A DNA stretch of 64,000 nt, from positions 682,001-746,000 of the forward strand of contig JAADJZ010000012.1 of NCBI GenBank assembly GCA_011032825.1, given 5' to 3'. The notes under the pieces were generated by a model that saw nothing but the letters and a program-made list of their open reading frames with translations, was not told where the DNA came from and ran no database searches. How positions within the stretch are numbered: the first letter of the stretch is position 1; each line of letters begins with the position of its first letter. Source of the DNA: Massariosphaeria phaeospora (taxonomy: Eukaryota > Ascomycota > Dothideomycetes > Pleosporales). The position numbers and the translations under genes were made by a program. Shown in pieces: positions 33,434-44,096 of the stretch.

Positions 33434-34372
33434 TTGCTGCTCACCAAGCTGTATGCGATAGCATCTCAAACATTCACATCATCCATGGCTCTCCTCAACA
33501 CCGCCAGCGTCTGGACCTTCCCCTCGCCAGCGCTGCCCTCTACCTTAGTAAACTACACCGCGGACCTCGCTGTCTCAACGAACGCGTTCAATCTCATCCA
33601 CACATCGCTCTCCTCCCCTCCACGCTCAGGTTTTGGTTCCCTCGGCTCCTCACTCCGCGCAAACGACATCGTCGAACCGCGGTGGTCCGAATCTGTCCAG
33701 AATGAGATCTACAGCCTGAATGCATACTGTTTAGTTTGTCCAACGCTTTCAAAAGAAGACGAGGGTAGCGCATGGGGCGCTTGTGAGAACTACACGGAGA
33801 ATCCTACGCGAAATACTACGGCCGAGCTCCGAGATCCAGAGGCCGATTTGAAGTGGAGAATTCCATGGCCGGAGGAAGAAGAGAGTGCCATATCTGTGTG
33901 TCTGTTTGCGCTGTTGCTGAGAGAAGACCTGGGTGTGGATTTCAGTCAGACCTTCCTGGTCAGTCGTGGAGAGAGGGAGGTGCCGTATCTGTACAATGAG
34001 GAGGTGCCCGAGGGCAAGGAGTTCGGCCTGGTAGTGTCTGCGACCCCAACATCCTCGCCGATACCGATAGCGACTCCAGGGCCGAAAGAAGGTGGAGACC
34101 TCGAATATATGTATGTTATTGTCGGCGCGCTGTTGGGAACAGGGCTGATTTCAGGCATTGTGTATATGGCATGGAGGTTCTTGGGTAGGAGGAATAAAAC
34201 AGACTTGGTTTCGGAGAAGACGGGAGGTGAGGAAGCGAGTATTGGGAGCAAGTGGGATGCGAAGTATAGATCTCCGCCACCTGCGTATCATGAAATTGTT
34301 GTGGCGCAGGGGAGCGGTCAGGGATCGAAGGTTGAATCCTCTCGACAGTATACAAGTGAGACACGTAAGTGA
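33434..34372 (+). CDS. Putative single-pass membrane protein with extracellular domain and cytoplasmic PPxY
   Basis: Intronless frame of 312 aa (a second Met at 33488 is also possible). The N-terminus is hydrophobic enough for a secretion signal or signal anchor. The ectodomain contains several N-glycosylation sequons (NYT, NPT, NTT), Cys-containing LNAYCLVCP and GACENYTEN motifs that could form disulfides, and acidic stretches. A Thr/Pro-rich stalk (TPTSSPIPIATPGPKEGG) precedes one clear membrane helix (YMYVIVGALLGTGLISGIVY), a stop-transfer RRNK and a polar tail with SPPPAYHEI, a PPxY motif of the kind bound by WW-domain ubiquitin ligases (Rsp5/NEDD4). No named family recognised. The stop overlaps a gtaagt-like donor, so a 3' exon is conceivable. 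Confidence 0.55.
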   Translation: MLLTKLYAIASQTFTSSMALLNTASVWTFPSPALPSTLVNYTADLAVSTNAFNLIHTSLSSPPRSGFGSLGSSLRANDIVEPRWSESVQNEIYSLNAYCLVCPTLSKEDEGSAWGACENYTENPTRNTTAELRDPEADLKWRIPWPEEEESAISVCLFALLLREDLGVDFSQTFLVSRGEREVPYLYNEEVPEGKEFGLVVSATPTSSPIPIATPGPKEGGDLEYMYVIVGALLGTGLISGIVYMAWRFLGRRNKTDLVSEKTGGEEASIGSKWDAKYRSPPPAYHEIVVAQGSGQGSKVESSRQYTSETRK

Positions 34373-34626
34373 GTAGAGCTGTAACTGCATTTTGATTTTG
34401 ATTTGTTCATGATTCATACTCGATCGAGAAATCTACTTGTGGTAAGCTTCATGTAAGCTTCTGATGGGAGGGTGACACCCACGGCTATTTATCTGGGTAT
34501 CAGATGGTGCTCTATAGGCGTGCTGGGAAGTCGAACTTCTCACAGACGGTTCGGAGCGTATTCAATTCGCCGTATTACCATTATCAAGGTTCACCAATTC
34601 TTTCAACCTCTGGGAATCTTGCTATC

Positions 34627-35442
34627 TTACTCGATTCGGTGATACTTATTCTCATGGTCGTCTCCGTTGACACCGTTGACACCATTCAAATCATCACGAG
34701 CCCTAACCGTACCAGCACCAGGTCCCAGCTCTTCTTCTCCGCCAATGACGGTGCCGTGGAAGTTGCCGTCCTCATCCAAGTACTGGTCCACATTATCCGC
34801 GGTGATCCAACCGGTAGCACCCGGCATCGTCTCGTCCGGTTCATCTTCTGCATCCGAATTGTTCGGATCAGGGTGCAGGTCAGCGCACGCATTCATCGCG
34901 TTGAAGATCTCGCTAATGCAGGCAGTCTCAGGGTCACTGCTAGCGTACTTGGGGGGCAAGATGGTCAACTCGAGGGTCAAGATGTCTTCTTCGTTGTTGA
35001 CGGTCTCAGCGTCGTTGAGCGACACGTTCATGTAAAGGGCTGGAACTGTTGACTTGTACTTCATGGTTGCGTGGAGGCCAATGGCGGGGTAAGTGATGGA
35101 GACACCGAACGGGGTGGGCTTGGTCTGGAAGATGATGAGATCCCTATAGCATTCAGATGTTTATTCTCCAGAATTTGAGGTGAATACCTACTTGGAGGAA
35201 ACCCAAAAGTCCACATCCTCGACGAAGACATCTCCTGGCTGCTCGCCGGGCGTAGTAGCGAACTTAGCGAGTACGTCATGTTCCTGAAGATTATCTGCGG
35301 CAGCCAAGAGCGTGAGACCAGAGTATTGCGCATGGAGGACTGCGTTGCCGCCGAAGAAGGTGCTTGGAGTTTGCGCCTGGTGCTCTGCGAGCGGGGTGTA
35401 GTCGCCGCTTTCCGGTGGGGAGCTCAGCTGTTGGAGAGCCAT
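34627..35442 (-). CDS. pICln-type methylosome/snRNP assembly factor
   Basis: Exons 35442-35192 and 35143-34627, 255 aa from MALQQLSSPPES. The PH-like domain starts YTPLAEHQAQTPSTFFGGNA, has LHAQYSGLTLLAA, FVEDVDFWVSSK, then DLIIFQTKPTPFGVSITYPA and IGLHATMKYKSTVPALYMNV. An acidic loop and DILTLELTILPP follow; the C-terminal half is acidic (DPNNSDAEDEPDETMPGATG) as in pICln proteins, which chaperone Sm proteins with the PRMT5 methylosome. An upstream exon ending at 35512 (gtaagt donor; acceptor ctag at 35462) is in frame and could extend the N-terminus or be 5' UTR. Yeast Lot5 is a distant relative. Confidence 0.82.
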
Positions 35443-35740
35443 GGCGAAGATCGCGTTGCTAGAAGCCTGCATGTTAGCTATCAACCCATTAAAGCAATAA
35501 GGGAGTACTTACAATCGGGTGTGTTTGTCGTGTGGGTGAAGAAAGGTAGAGCTCAAGGCCGCTGGAAACATAACAAATGTTTATTCACCCGAGGTTGGCC
35601 CGAGGCGCGTCATAGGGCGGAGGACTTCCGACCTCAGCTTCACTTCGACCTTGAGTGGGGCTCGACACGAAATCATTAACTGTCGACTTCGGGAGCACTG
35701 TACTGCCATGCTTTAAGCACACCTGAAAACGCTCATCGCC

Positions 35741-36745
35741 ATGCCTCCCTTCCCCACTACCCCCATTGCCAGACTCACCGGCCACAACGGCATCGTCCAC
35801 GCCGTAACCTACTCCTCCGGCTCCTCCTCCTACATCTTGACCGGCGCCTCCGACCGCACAATCCGTCTCTACAACCCCTTAAAGGCGCCTCCCGACTCCG
35901 AAGCCCCATCCGCATCCTCCACGTACGCGCCCGGCCTCGTGAGCAAGTACTCTGCCCACGGCTACGAAGTGCTCTCCCTCGACGTCGACCGCGACAACGA
36001 GAAGTTCGTTTCCACGGGTGGGGACAAGACCGTGTTTCTATGGGACGTGCAAACGGCGCAGACGATACAGCGGTGGTCGGGGCACAACGCGCGCGTGAAT
36101 CGGGGTGTGTTTGCGGGTTCTGCGGACAGTGTGATCGTGACGGGGAGCTTCGATGGCACGGTCAAGCTCTGGGATACCAAGACGCGGAACTGGAAGCCGA
36201 TTATGACGCTCGATGATGCCAAAGACAGCGTCACGGATGTCGCGGTGTTCGACTGCGAAATCCTATGCGCGTCTGTGGATGGGAGAGTCCGAAGCTACGA
36301 TATACGGATGGGTGGGTGCGAGGTGGATGTGATTGGTTACCCGGTTACGTCGCTTGCGGTGTCGAAGAAGGGGACAGAAATGCTGGTTTCGTCGCTGGAC
36401 TCCGCGGTGCGGCTCATAGACCGCACGAACGGGCAGTTGCTGAAGGCGTATCGGGACGACGCGTTCGTGAATACGGAGCTGAGGGTTAGGAGTACACTGG
36501 GGTTGAATGATAGTGTGGTGCTGAGTGGGAGTGAGGATGGGATGGTGTTTGCGTGGGATTTGCTGGAGGGTGAGTGTCTGCACAAATTTAGGCATGCGGA
36601 GATGAGAGAGGTGAAGGGGAAAGGCGCGCTCAATGGGAAAGAGAAAAGGAAGAAAGACATCGTGTCTGCTGTGGCATTCTGCCCCACTAGAAGAGAGTGG
36701 GCAAGTGCTGGTGGCGATGGGAACGTGGTCGTTTGGGGCATGTAG
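35741..36745 (+). CDS. WD40 protein, WDR83/MORG1-like
   Basis: Intronless, 334 aa, seven WD-type blades visible: LTGHNGIVHAVTYSSGSSSY, GASDRTIRLYN, SAHGYEVLSLDVDRDNEKFV, GGDKTVFLWD, GHNARVNRGVFAGSADSVIV, GSFDGTVKLWD, then DVAVFDCEILCASVDGRVRS, LVSSLDSAVRLIDRTNGQLL, LSGSEDGMVFAWDLLEGECL and a terminal ASAGGDGNVVVW. The signature VSSLDSAVRLIDRTNG plus SEDGMVFAWDLLEG is characteristic of WDR83 (MORG1), a scaffold that links MAPK modules and is also seen in spliceosomes. Basic insertion KGKGALNGKEKRKKD before the last blade. Convergent with NOB1; only ~175 nt lie between the two stops. Confidence 0.88.
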   Translation: MPPFPTTPIARLTGHNGIVHAVTYSSGSSSYILTGASDRTIRLYNPLKAPPDSEAPSASSTYAPGLVSKYSAHGYEVLSLDVDRDNEKFVSTGGDKTVFLWDVQTAQTIQRWSGHNARVNRGVFAGSADSVIVTGSFDGTVKLWDTKTRNWKPIMTLDDAKDSVTDVAVFDCEILCASVDGRVRSYDIRMGGCEVDVIGYPVTSLAVSKKGTEMLVSSLDSAVRLIDRTNGQLLKAYRDDAFVNTELRVRSTLGLNDSVVLSGSEDGMVFAWDLLEGECLHKFRHAEMREVKGKGALNGKEKRKKDIVSAVAFCPTRREWASAGGDGNVVVWGM

Positions 36746-36921
36746 AGATCCTTAACATGGAGTTCGGCATAGGAGCTAAAGATACCCCGTTGAATTTTAT
36801 TTCATTAAAGAACGAATGTGAAGGAAAGACTATATGGAGCCCGTCTAATGCATTCGTGATTCGTCAAATCGTTCTCGAAAGTCGTTTTGCTACCATGGAC
36901 CCGCCCAGCTCGTGCCTACAC

Positions 36922-38349
36922 TTAGAACCTCTTCTTCGAATTGATGTTCCGACCTGCCCCAACCTTCGGTCTACCACCCTCCCTTCCCCTATCGCCCGTC
37001 AAGATCCCCGGCAGATACTCTTCATCCATCAGGTCCCTTGCCTTGGTCTTCTTCTCCTGCACAATCTGCTTCTCGTACTCCTTCTGATCCTCCGCCAGCA
37101 ACAACTCGCGTCCCCAGCCGTTCTTGCCGCCTCCCTTGCCACTGTACTTCCCGTTCGAGCTACCATGCATCGGCTTGGGAACGCTGTAGCGATTACCGCG
37201 GTTGTTGTACTGGTAGTTCTTGGCTAGATGGATACGGAATTCGCCTTTTGCGTTGGTGGAGCACGAGACGCGTGTGAGGGTGGGCTGGCCACAGCGCGGG
37301 CAGAATTGCTTGGTCATGTCCTTGGTGGTGTAGAAGCAGGCGTGGCAGCGCAGGATATAGGTGCGGATGTTGCGGATGCGTTGCATGTTGGTGGAGAGGA
37401 GGTTGAGGTTCATTTGGAGCAGTACGTTTTGCATGGCGAAATCGGTGGTCATGGTTGCCACGGACATTTGTGCTTGCTTGGTGGTGCGTGTGGAAACACC
37501 GGCGTCTTTGGCTTGGTGCTCGTTGAGGTTGTCGGGGGTTATCCAGTCACCGTCATCATCTTCTTCCTCGTCGGATGAGTGTATCGTGTTCGCTGAAGCT
37601 TTTGGGGTGGATTTGGTAACCTTGAGAGTCGAGAGGTCCTTTTCCAGAGATTGAACGGCTTGCGCAGATTCGGTAGGCTCTTGTGAAGGTTTTAGATTCG
37701 CTGCATCCTCCGAGCTGTTCTGTTCTGTGTCGACTGGCGCGGCGGGTTCAACGGCGGGTCCAGCAGTATTCTCATCATTTATTGCCTGCTCACCTGGCTG
37801 TAAGTCTGCAACTATAGATTCTGATGGACCGTCGACATCGTTCCCCCCTTTAGTGGGTTGGCTTTCAGTAGTATTTAGCTCTTCCAATTCCGACGCAGGC
37901 ACATCGTAGAAGTCATCGTGTTCTGCATCCACTGCTTTTGACTCAACATTCCCTTGCTTGTTCTTCTTCTGCTCGATTGGCTTCTTTTTCGGGGGTGGTA
38001 TAGGCGCATCTCTCAGTCCTACCGGTCCTCCATGCCTCTTACAGTGAACTTCATATGCTAATGCTAGGATACTTAGATCTTGTCGGCTCAGAACTGGGAA
38101 GTCGCCTGTTTTCTTGCTGAACGCTGCGACTGTCTCATAGCTTGCCGGGCTCGGGTTCTTGACCGTGAGAAACGGCAGAAGAGTGGTTTCTACGTTTGCT
38201 CGTGTGACTGGATCCCTGATTTCCGATAAAATCGCGGGGGTGGTGTATAATTCTTCCGCTTGGTTTATGATTGTTGAGATCGACACGGCATTCTTGATCA
38301 AAGGTCCCGTGTCGATTATGAGAGAGTGGATTGGCTTTTGGGCGGCCAT
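36922..38349 (-). CDS. NOB1: 20S pre-rRNA endonuclease NOB1
   Basis: Intronless, 475 aa from MAAQKPIHSLIIDTGPLIKN; the frame is open further upstream but the family starts here. The PIN domain carries Asp13 (LIIDTGPLI), SEIRDP, and LSRQDLSILALAYE with the acidic active-site residues. The middle is long, acidic and disordered. DWITPDNLNEHQ begins the conserved C-terminal module; the zinc ribbon is CHAC...CPRCG (about residues 335-355), then FRIHLAKNYQYNNRGNRYSV and GKNGWGRELLLAEDQKEY. NOB1 makes the 3' end of 18S rRNA by cleaving at site D in the cytoplasm. Confidence 0.96.
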   Translation of the reverse strand: MAAQKPIHSLIIDTGPLIKNAVSISTIINQAEELYTTPAILSEIRDPVTRANVETTLLPFLTVKNPSPASYETVAAFSKKTGDFPVLSRQDLSILALAYEVHCKRHGGPVGLRDAPIPPPKKKPIEQKKNKQGNVESKAVDAEHDDFYDVPASELEELNTTESQPTKGGNDVDGPSESIVADLQPGEQAINDENTAGPAVEPAAPVDTEQNSSEDAANLKPSQEPTESAQAVQSLEKDLSTLKVTKSTPKASANTIHSSDEEEDDDGDWITPDNLNEHQAKDAGVSTRTTKQAQMSVATMTTDFAMQNVLLQMNLNLLSTNMQRIRNIRTYILRCHACFYTTKDMTKQFCPRCGQPTLTRVSCSTNAKGEFRIHLAKNYQYNNRGNRYSVPKPMHGSSNGKYSGKGGGKNGWGRELLLAEDQKEYEKQIVQEKKTKARDLMDEEYLPGILTGDRGREGGRPKVGAGRNINSKKRF

Positions 38350-41300
38350 TTTGGAAGATTCTTTAGTGTGTGCCACAAAAGAACGTATGATTCGAGAATA
38401 TTGTATGTAGCGCGTATGATCAGCCTCGTACTCCGTACTATGGTTCCAGTAGAGCGTCGCCTTGCAGTAAACTCTTTTGGTAGCAGCGTTGTATATGTAG
38501 ATTTGTTGCAAAATCGTCCAGGCGTGACGTGGTGAGGTCGTTGTACGGTCGTTGTGCGGACCACATTCAGGCAAATTTTATGCATGCGTAGAAATATGCT
38601 GTGTCGTCGTTCATTGGCTAAATAACGATACACTAGCGTGACTAATCAGAGTTCCATACAAGCTATCAATTCGCGACTTCCCGCGCTTTAGCTCCCGCCA
38701 TGCACTTCAAACCTTCATTCGAGGCTCTTCCGACAGCTCTTGAGCAACCGCTATCAGCTGAAATCCCAACTGTTACCTGTATCCTGTGCTTACGCTGGCA
38801 TGCTCCTGTCACGGAACTAACCCAGCCACTCCAGTTACTTCAATAACCTTGACAGCGCAGCCCAGCCTCCTCAAACACCAGCCGTCGCTCGATAGCCGTG
38901 CCTACTCCTGTACCAGGCGCGCCGCGCGGATCCTCCCCCACCGAACGACTCGAACAGGAAGCTCCAGATCCTGGTGGCGGTTGATCAATGGTCGCAGCGG
39001 TGCCTCACGGAGAAATAAGTGACACAGCCATGAAGAGATTTCATAGGCGATCTATATCTGTGGCGCCGCTTGGGACATTCTTTTCTCGGGGTTCGTACGA
39101 GCAAGCCCCCAGAGGTGCGGCAAGAGGACACTCCCGTGTGCCGTGTGCCGTGTGCCGTCTGGGATGTCCAGGTCATCGGATCTACACTCTTGTTCGTTTA
39201 TACCGATCTGGCAATACCAAGCCCATGCTATTCGTCCAGCCAAAGTCGTTACGTTTGAGGTCAAACGTCATCCAACTCTCCACTTCCGTGTTTGTGAGCG
39301 TTTTGCCCGATCGCCGGAGCTTATGCGGCTGCAGTATAGCTTTTGTCTTCCTTCCTCCTTCTGAGTGGACCAGCGTTGGCTATACGGGACACTCGCCATA
39401 ATAGATGCCCACAATGTCGTCACCGATGAGCGCCTCGCTGGCCCTGTATCATCCTGACAAGGACATCGATGAATACTACCCTGTTCGATCTCAAATCCGA
39501 TAACAGCGATGGACTCCATGAGGGGTAAGCCCAACGTCCTATGGATGTCATTTTCTGGAGTGCCGCGTACCATCATCAGCTGTGACGTTACCTTAGTTTT
39601 TATTATCGCCTTCTTATGGCTCTCTTGCTCATTTCCCTTTTTGTTGTCCCTTTCCGTACGTTTGTACATGCGTCGCTCTTTGAGCCCCGGAGTCCATGTG
39701 GTCTCTGGCCAGGTTTCCGGCCCATCTTCGATCGTCCCCGCGTTTTGAAAAGCTGCATAGGGGACGAATGCGGAGTAGACCGCGCCAGCAATGCCAGGTA
39801 AGTACATGACGACGCATGCAGCATGCTAACACCCCCGGTCGTCGTGCTCAGACATGTCTTACATCTGTGTGGCTGTACCATCGCCCATTGACGAGCCAGG
39901 TACGCCAAACGGCTCGTCATGGCTTATTCCGGGCCCGTTGGCTAGCTCTTATCTCCCCGCTGCGGCGACGGATAGAGGTATGACCAGGCACTCCACTTGC
40001 AATGGACATCGATTGAGGGCGACCGCTCCAATAACCTGCTCGTCTTCGTGTCAAGAGATTCATTCGGCCGGCACTTCGCTCTCTCGTTGGATACTGGCCC
40101 AATAATGGTATTGACTAATAGCGGACGCATGACCCGATAGCGTCTCGAGGTGGTAATGCTCCGTGTGCCAGGCACTATGCTGACCGGTGAAGGACCGCTT
40201 CGCCGTAATTGAGTTGCGCCGTGGTGGGAAATTAACGTTCGAGTAGAATATGCAGCCCTTCCGGTGAAGGGTGATTAGACCTGCTGCAGGTTATTGTATT
40301 GGCTGTGGATCGGCAAGCCCGGAGCTATTATGTCCATGATGGGGCAGAAATTCTCAGCTGCATCCAGCCGAGCGATGCTGTCGAAGGCATCTGGTCAGTC
40401 TGGTAATCCTATTCGTCAGTGGGAGCGGAAACGGCCGCTAAGAGACGACCAGAAGAGAGGGATGAAGGCGAAAACGAGGCAAACCTGCAGGTCAAGGACT
40501 CCTTAAAGCTTTCCTAGCGTTGTACTGCGCCGCAGGGCTCCTAGTCCTGTCAGCCGAGCTCACTGGTATACTTAATGATCCCCATCTCCGCTGCGGTAAG
40601 AACACAAACATCAGCAATTTTCTCAAACAATTGACTGACGATAAAAAGGCTTACTCATATGGTTACTGCTATTCCCCTCCAGAGTTAGAAGCGCATACCA
40701 CGCCAGATCTACGAGCAGTGCTGTCGCCACTGAACTCGATTACTTCGGCACCTGTACTCGCGTTCCCGCCTTCCTTTAACCCCGAGACGAGACGATCGCC
40801 GCGCAGAGCCGCATACAGTCCTGTCCTTCTTCCTTGCCACGCAGGCTCTTAGGCTTCAGCGTGACTCCGCTGTGGCTCGACTGCGATAACAGGCGTCTAG
40901 CACTACGATAACGGGCATTGGCGAACAATGCATTGAGTCAGGCGCTTTTCACATGCAAATGTGCGAGACCACCGCCAGCCTTTCTGTAACAAAGCACGAA
41001 TACATGCTGAATGCCCGGCGGCTACAGCTTTGCAGCGGCGGCGGCGGCGGCGGCACGGTCAACCACACAAGACCGGATCTTACGATCGCTAATTGTTTCA
41101 CAGTAATAGCAATTATGGGCACGCCCTTCCTGACCTCCACTCGCGCGCGATCGTCCAAACACATCCGAACACGATAGCGCCCCGCTTCGCAAGGATGCCC
41201 CGATTGTTCTCTGCGAAGGCGCTGGGAGAATCCAGCTGGTTGGTCGATACTGTGGTGCTTTCATGCAAGCCATTACATTACCGCCTGGCGGGATTCGCGG

Positions 41301-41925
41301 CTGGTTACCATATTGCCAGCTTGATTGCAGCTAACGCCTTCGATATTGGGGAAAGGCTCCCAGCCGCCGACGGCCCGTAGAACCTTGAGATTGAAGAGGT
41401 CGAACAGTACGGAACACGATATTCTGGCCCAAAGATGGTCTCAAGCTCGCCACAACAGCTTCCGTGGCTATGACCACGTTGCCCGCCAGTGAACAAGTAC
41501 TGCTACGCAGCCCTCAGGAATCAACACAGTACCAAAACTGCTAGTGAAGCGTTCTTATACTATACATGGCATGCGCGGGGTAAAGAGTTGGGCGCCAGCG
41601 TCGTCATCCACGCTTCTGCAGCTCGTACATGAGCATGCCATCTTGGCCTCCCTCCAAGACGCACTCTCTTATCGGGGCTTGCTTTAGGCTGGTTCTGGCT
41701 CTCCACTCTCCTTATCCAATACGTCGGCTGATCCCAGGATGATTCCATGTCCCGATTACTCCTCATCGTGGCATTAGAGCGAGCAGAGCCGCATGGCGGG
41801 GCGTGAAGATAAAGGCGTGGTACAGCTAAGGCCAGATATGAGCGACCAGGATACCAGAAAGTGTTTCGGTAGCGCTTGGAGACTCATTTTACCGGACTTG
41901 CTGCAGAATCCGAGACATTCCAATC
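38350..41925. other. 3.6-kb gene-poor region
   Basis: No ORF with a recognisable domain. Candidates looked at: minus-strand 39268-39807 (179 codons) and plus-strand 40520-40852, neither with family features. A short direct repeat gtgccgt x3 occurs near 39137-39157. At 41036-41056 there is a (GGC)n run. The region may once have been coding or repetitive, but I see nothing that proves it. Confidence 0.4.
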
Positions 41926-42746
41926 ATGTCGGTTAGTCAGTTCCTCCACAAAATACGCTATATCTAACAGTGTTCACACAGCCTTGCTTTCTTTTCAAGA
42001 TCGACGAGATCGGAGAGGATCGCAATGCGGCTACCCTCGTTGACAGGCTAGGGAACTGGATCCCCTCCACAGATGCTGGAGTCAATCGTCGCATCCACGG
42101 CGGTGTGTCTGGGACCGTGTGGTTCTGTGACAAACAACAGATCTACCCGGTTTCTCAGCTTCCAGCAGGGTCCGTCCTGTTCAAACAGTACTCCATGTAC
42201 TTTGGAGCAGGCTTTGGGTTCTGGGTCTTAAGAGGGGACGCAACGAATCCACAAGACTACGATAGCTGGCAACCATTACGATTCGACCACTCGAACACGG
42301 ACTACTCCTCCTACTTGACGAATGCCGGCCAGCATCCCACTCTCCGAGTCCAGCGCAGCGACCAGCAATGGCCTCGGATGCTGCTGCCGGACATCTACCA
42401 CGCCCAGATTTGGACCAACACGCAAGCATACGGCGGGCTCACAGGAGACTTGCCCATTCTCCTGGCCCTAATCGCCCACTCTGTCCCTCGCGATCGCCTT
42501 CCTAGCGTGCTGCCAACCCTCTTCAACGAAGGGGCCTGGGGCGTGCACCAACTTCGATGGCCTCGTACGTCTCCCTACGCATGCCGACTTCCACTCAGTC
42601 CTGTATCTATACTGACCAGCACAGGCACGAATCAGCGAGGCGTCGTCGTCACCGTCTACACGTGCCCGTCGACCTGGGCGGGCGGCTCTACAACACACGA
42701 GCTGGAACAGTACGAGCATGGCGCGCTGGGCAAATACTACAATTGA
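41926..42746 (+). CDS. Conserved-looking hypothetical protein
   Basis: Three exons, 41926-41931 (MS), 41982-42564 and 42625-42746, 236 aa. The first intron has a CTAAC branch site (41963-41968 region). Peptide: PCFLFKIDEIGEDRNAATLV, then VSGTVWFCDKQQIYPVSQLP, SMYFGAGFGFWVLRGDATNP, a Trp/Tyr/Asp-rich middle, LLALIAHSVPRDRLPSVLPT and a C-terminal VVTVYTCPSTWAGGS. No transmembrane segment or signal peptide and no domain recognised. The second intron (60 nt) is a multiple of three without stops, so the unspliced form would also be open. Splice signals and steady amino acid composition support it as real. Confidence 0.5.
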
Positions 42747-43466
42747 TGGGCATGGCGACGGGATGTCGTCGTCGTTCTGGCCCCCGCCAAGAGCCGGGGC
42801 ATTTGCGCTAAATACCGATGCACTGCCGTACCATACCGATACAGATACATCTCACCCTACTATAAGTAAGCTGCTTCACGTATTCTCCGCGTAGGATTCA
42901 AAGGACTAGTCTACGATACCATACTATGTCCACGCCGTACATGATCTGTTTTCTTTCCGCTCTCCGCTACGAAGCTTTTGATTGATATAATACGTTGCAC
43001 GCTGTACGTTCTCACGGCCGATGAATGTTGTTTTTCTAACAAATTGTTCGTACATGGCATTTCCTCTATCTGTTGTTGTTCCCATCACGTGTGGCGGAAG
43101 GGTTGGGAAGAGGGTTTCTTTCTCTGGAGGCCTTGGTAGCTTAGCTTAGTTTATTACATTAACGTAGCTCTACTATGCTGCCAACTGTACACGCAACGCA
43201 ATTCCAGCGCGCCTTGAAGAAACAATACTGCGGCACTCACTCCGCAAACCCCTGTTGCTCTCTCTCTCTCACGCGAACATGTCTTTTGTAGCTCTCGCTG
43301 AAGCAACCCGACCCAACTCAACCCAAACCAAACCAAACTGGTAAATAACCAAGTAATCTTATCTGATCGTACGTACTTTTTCTTCGCAAATAGTACCGTA
43401 CCGCACACACAATGCATGACAACGCCCGTGTCGACACGGCAGAGCAGAGCAAGACGCGCGCGGACT

Positions 43467-43511
43467 GGGATTGGGATGGGGATGGGGATGGGGATGGGGA
43501 TGGGGATTAGG
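43467..43511 (+). repeat. G-rich (TGGGGA)n tract with G-quadruplex potential
   Basis: About six GGGA/GGGGA runs in register (TGGGGATGGGGATGGGGA), ending in ttaggattag. Consecutive runs of 3-4 G at short spacing fit the usual G4 rule on the plus strand. Confidence 0.85.
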
Positions 43512-43690
43512 ATTAGATGAGATGAGATGAGATGAGATGAGATGTCCACCCGACCCGTTGCTGTAGAGAGAGAGAGAGAGAGAGAGAGACTAAGTAGTAT
43601 TGCCGTGCAATGCAAATGCGAATGCGAATGCGATGCGATGTGATGTGTTTTGAATTAATCGTGCGGACTACCTACCTACCTATCTATCTA
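43512..43690. repeat. Cluster of four further simple repeats
   Basis: In order: (GATGA)n from 43516 to 43543; (GA)n from 43565 to 43589; (TGCGAA)n sliding into (TGATG)n at about 43612-43648; (CTAC)n/(CTAT)n at about 43670-43690. Confidence 0.85.
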
Positions 43691-44096
43691 CCCACGCGCA
43701 TGGATCCAAGCACTACTGACTGTGTGCAGTGCAGCGTTAGCAGTAAACGACACAAAGACTGAGACTGTTTCTTTCATAGCATCTTGAAGAGCGTGTTGTG
43801 AAGCAAGAAAGTAAAGTAAAGCGTTTCGACATTATGTATGTGTCTATATAGAAGGCTCGATCCCGACCGTTCCGTTTTGAGATTGTTGCCCTCGCCCTGG
43901 TTATGCGCCGCCGAATGCTGGGTGATGGTGTGTGTGTGTGGTATACAAGGAGCGAGTGGGTGGTGTTACAGTGAGTCAGGGAAGGAGTCTTTCGGAAACG
44001 TATTGATCCAACGGCCCTCGTGGAACGTGTTCTCGAGTCCCGCCTATCGCGCGGAGAACTATGTCGGTACCGAGTGAGCAGTGAGCACCTTCGAAA

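Larger units (their letters stand above)
42747..44096. other. Microsatellite-rich intergenic region
   Basis: No gene supported. It contains the cluster of simple repeats listed separately. Confidence 0.45.

Noticed and set aside
39268..39807. 179-codon minus-strand ORF
   Set aside because: No recognisable motif, and competing ORFs of similar length overlap on the plus strand.
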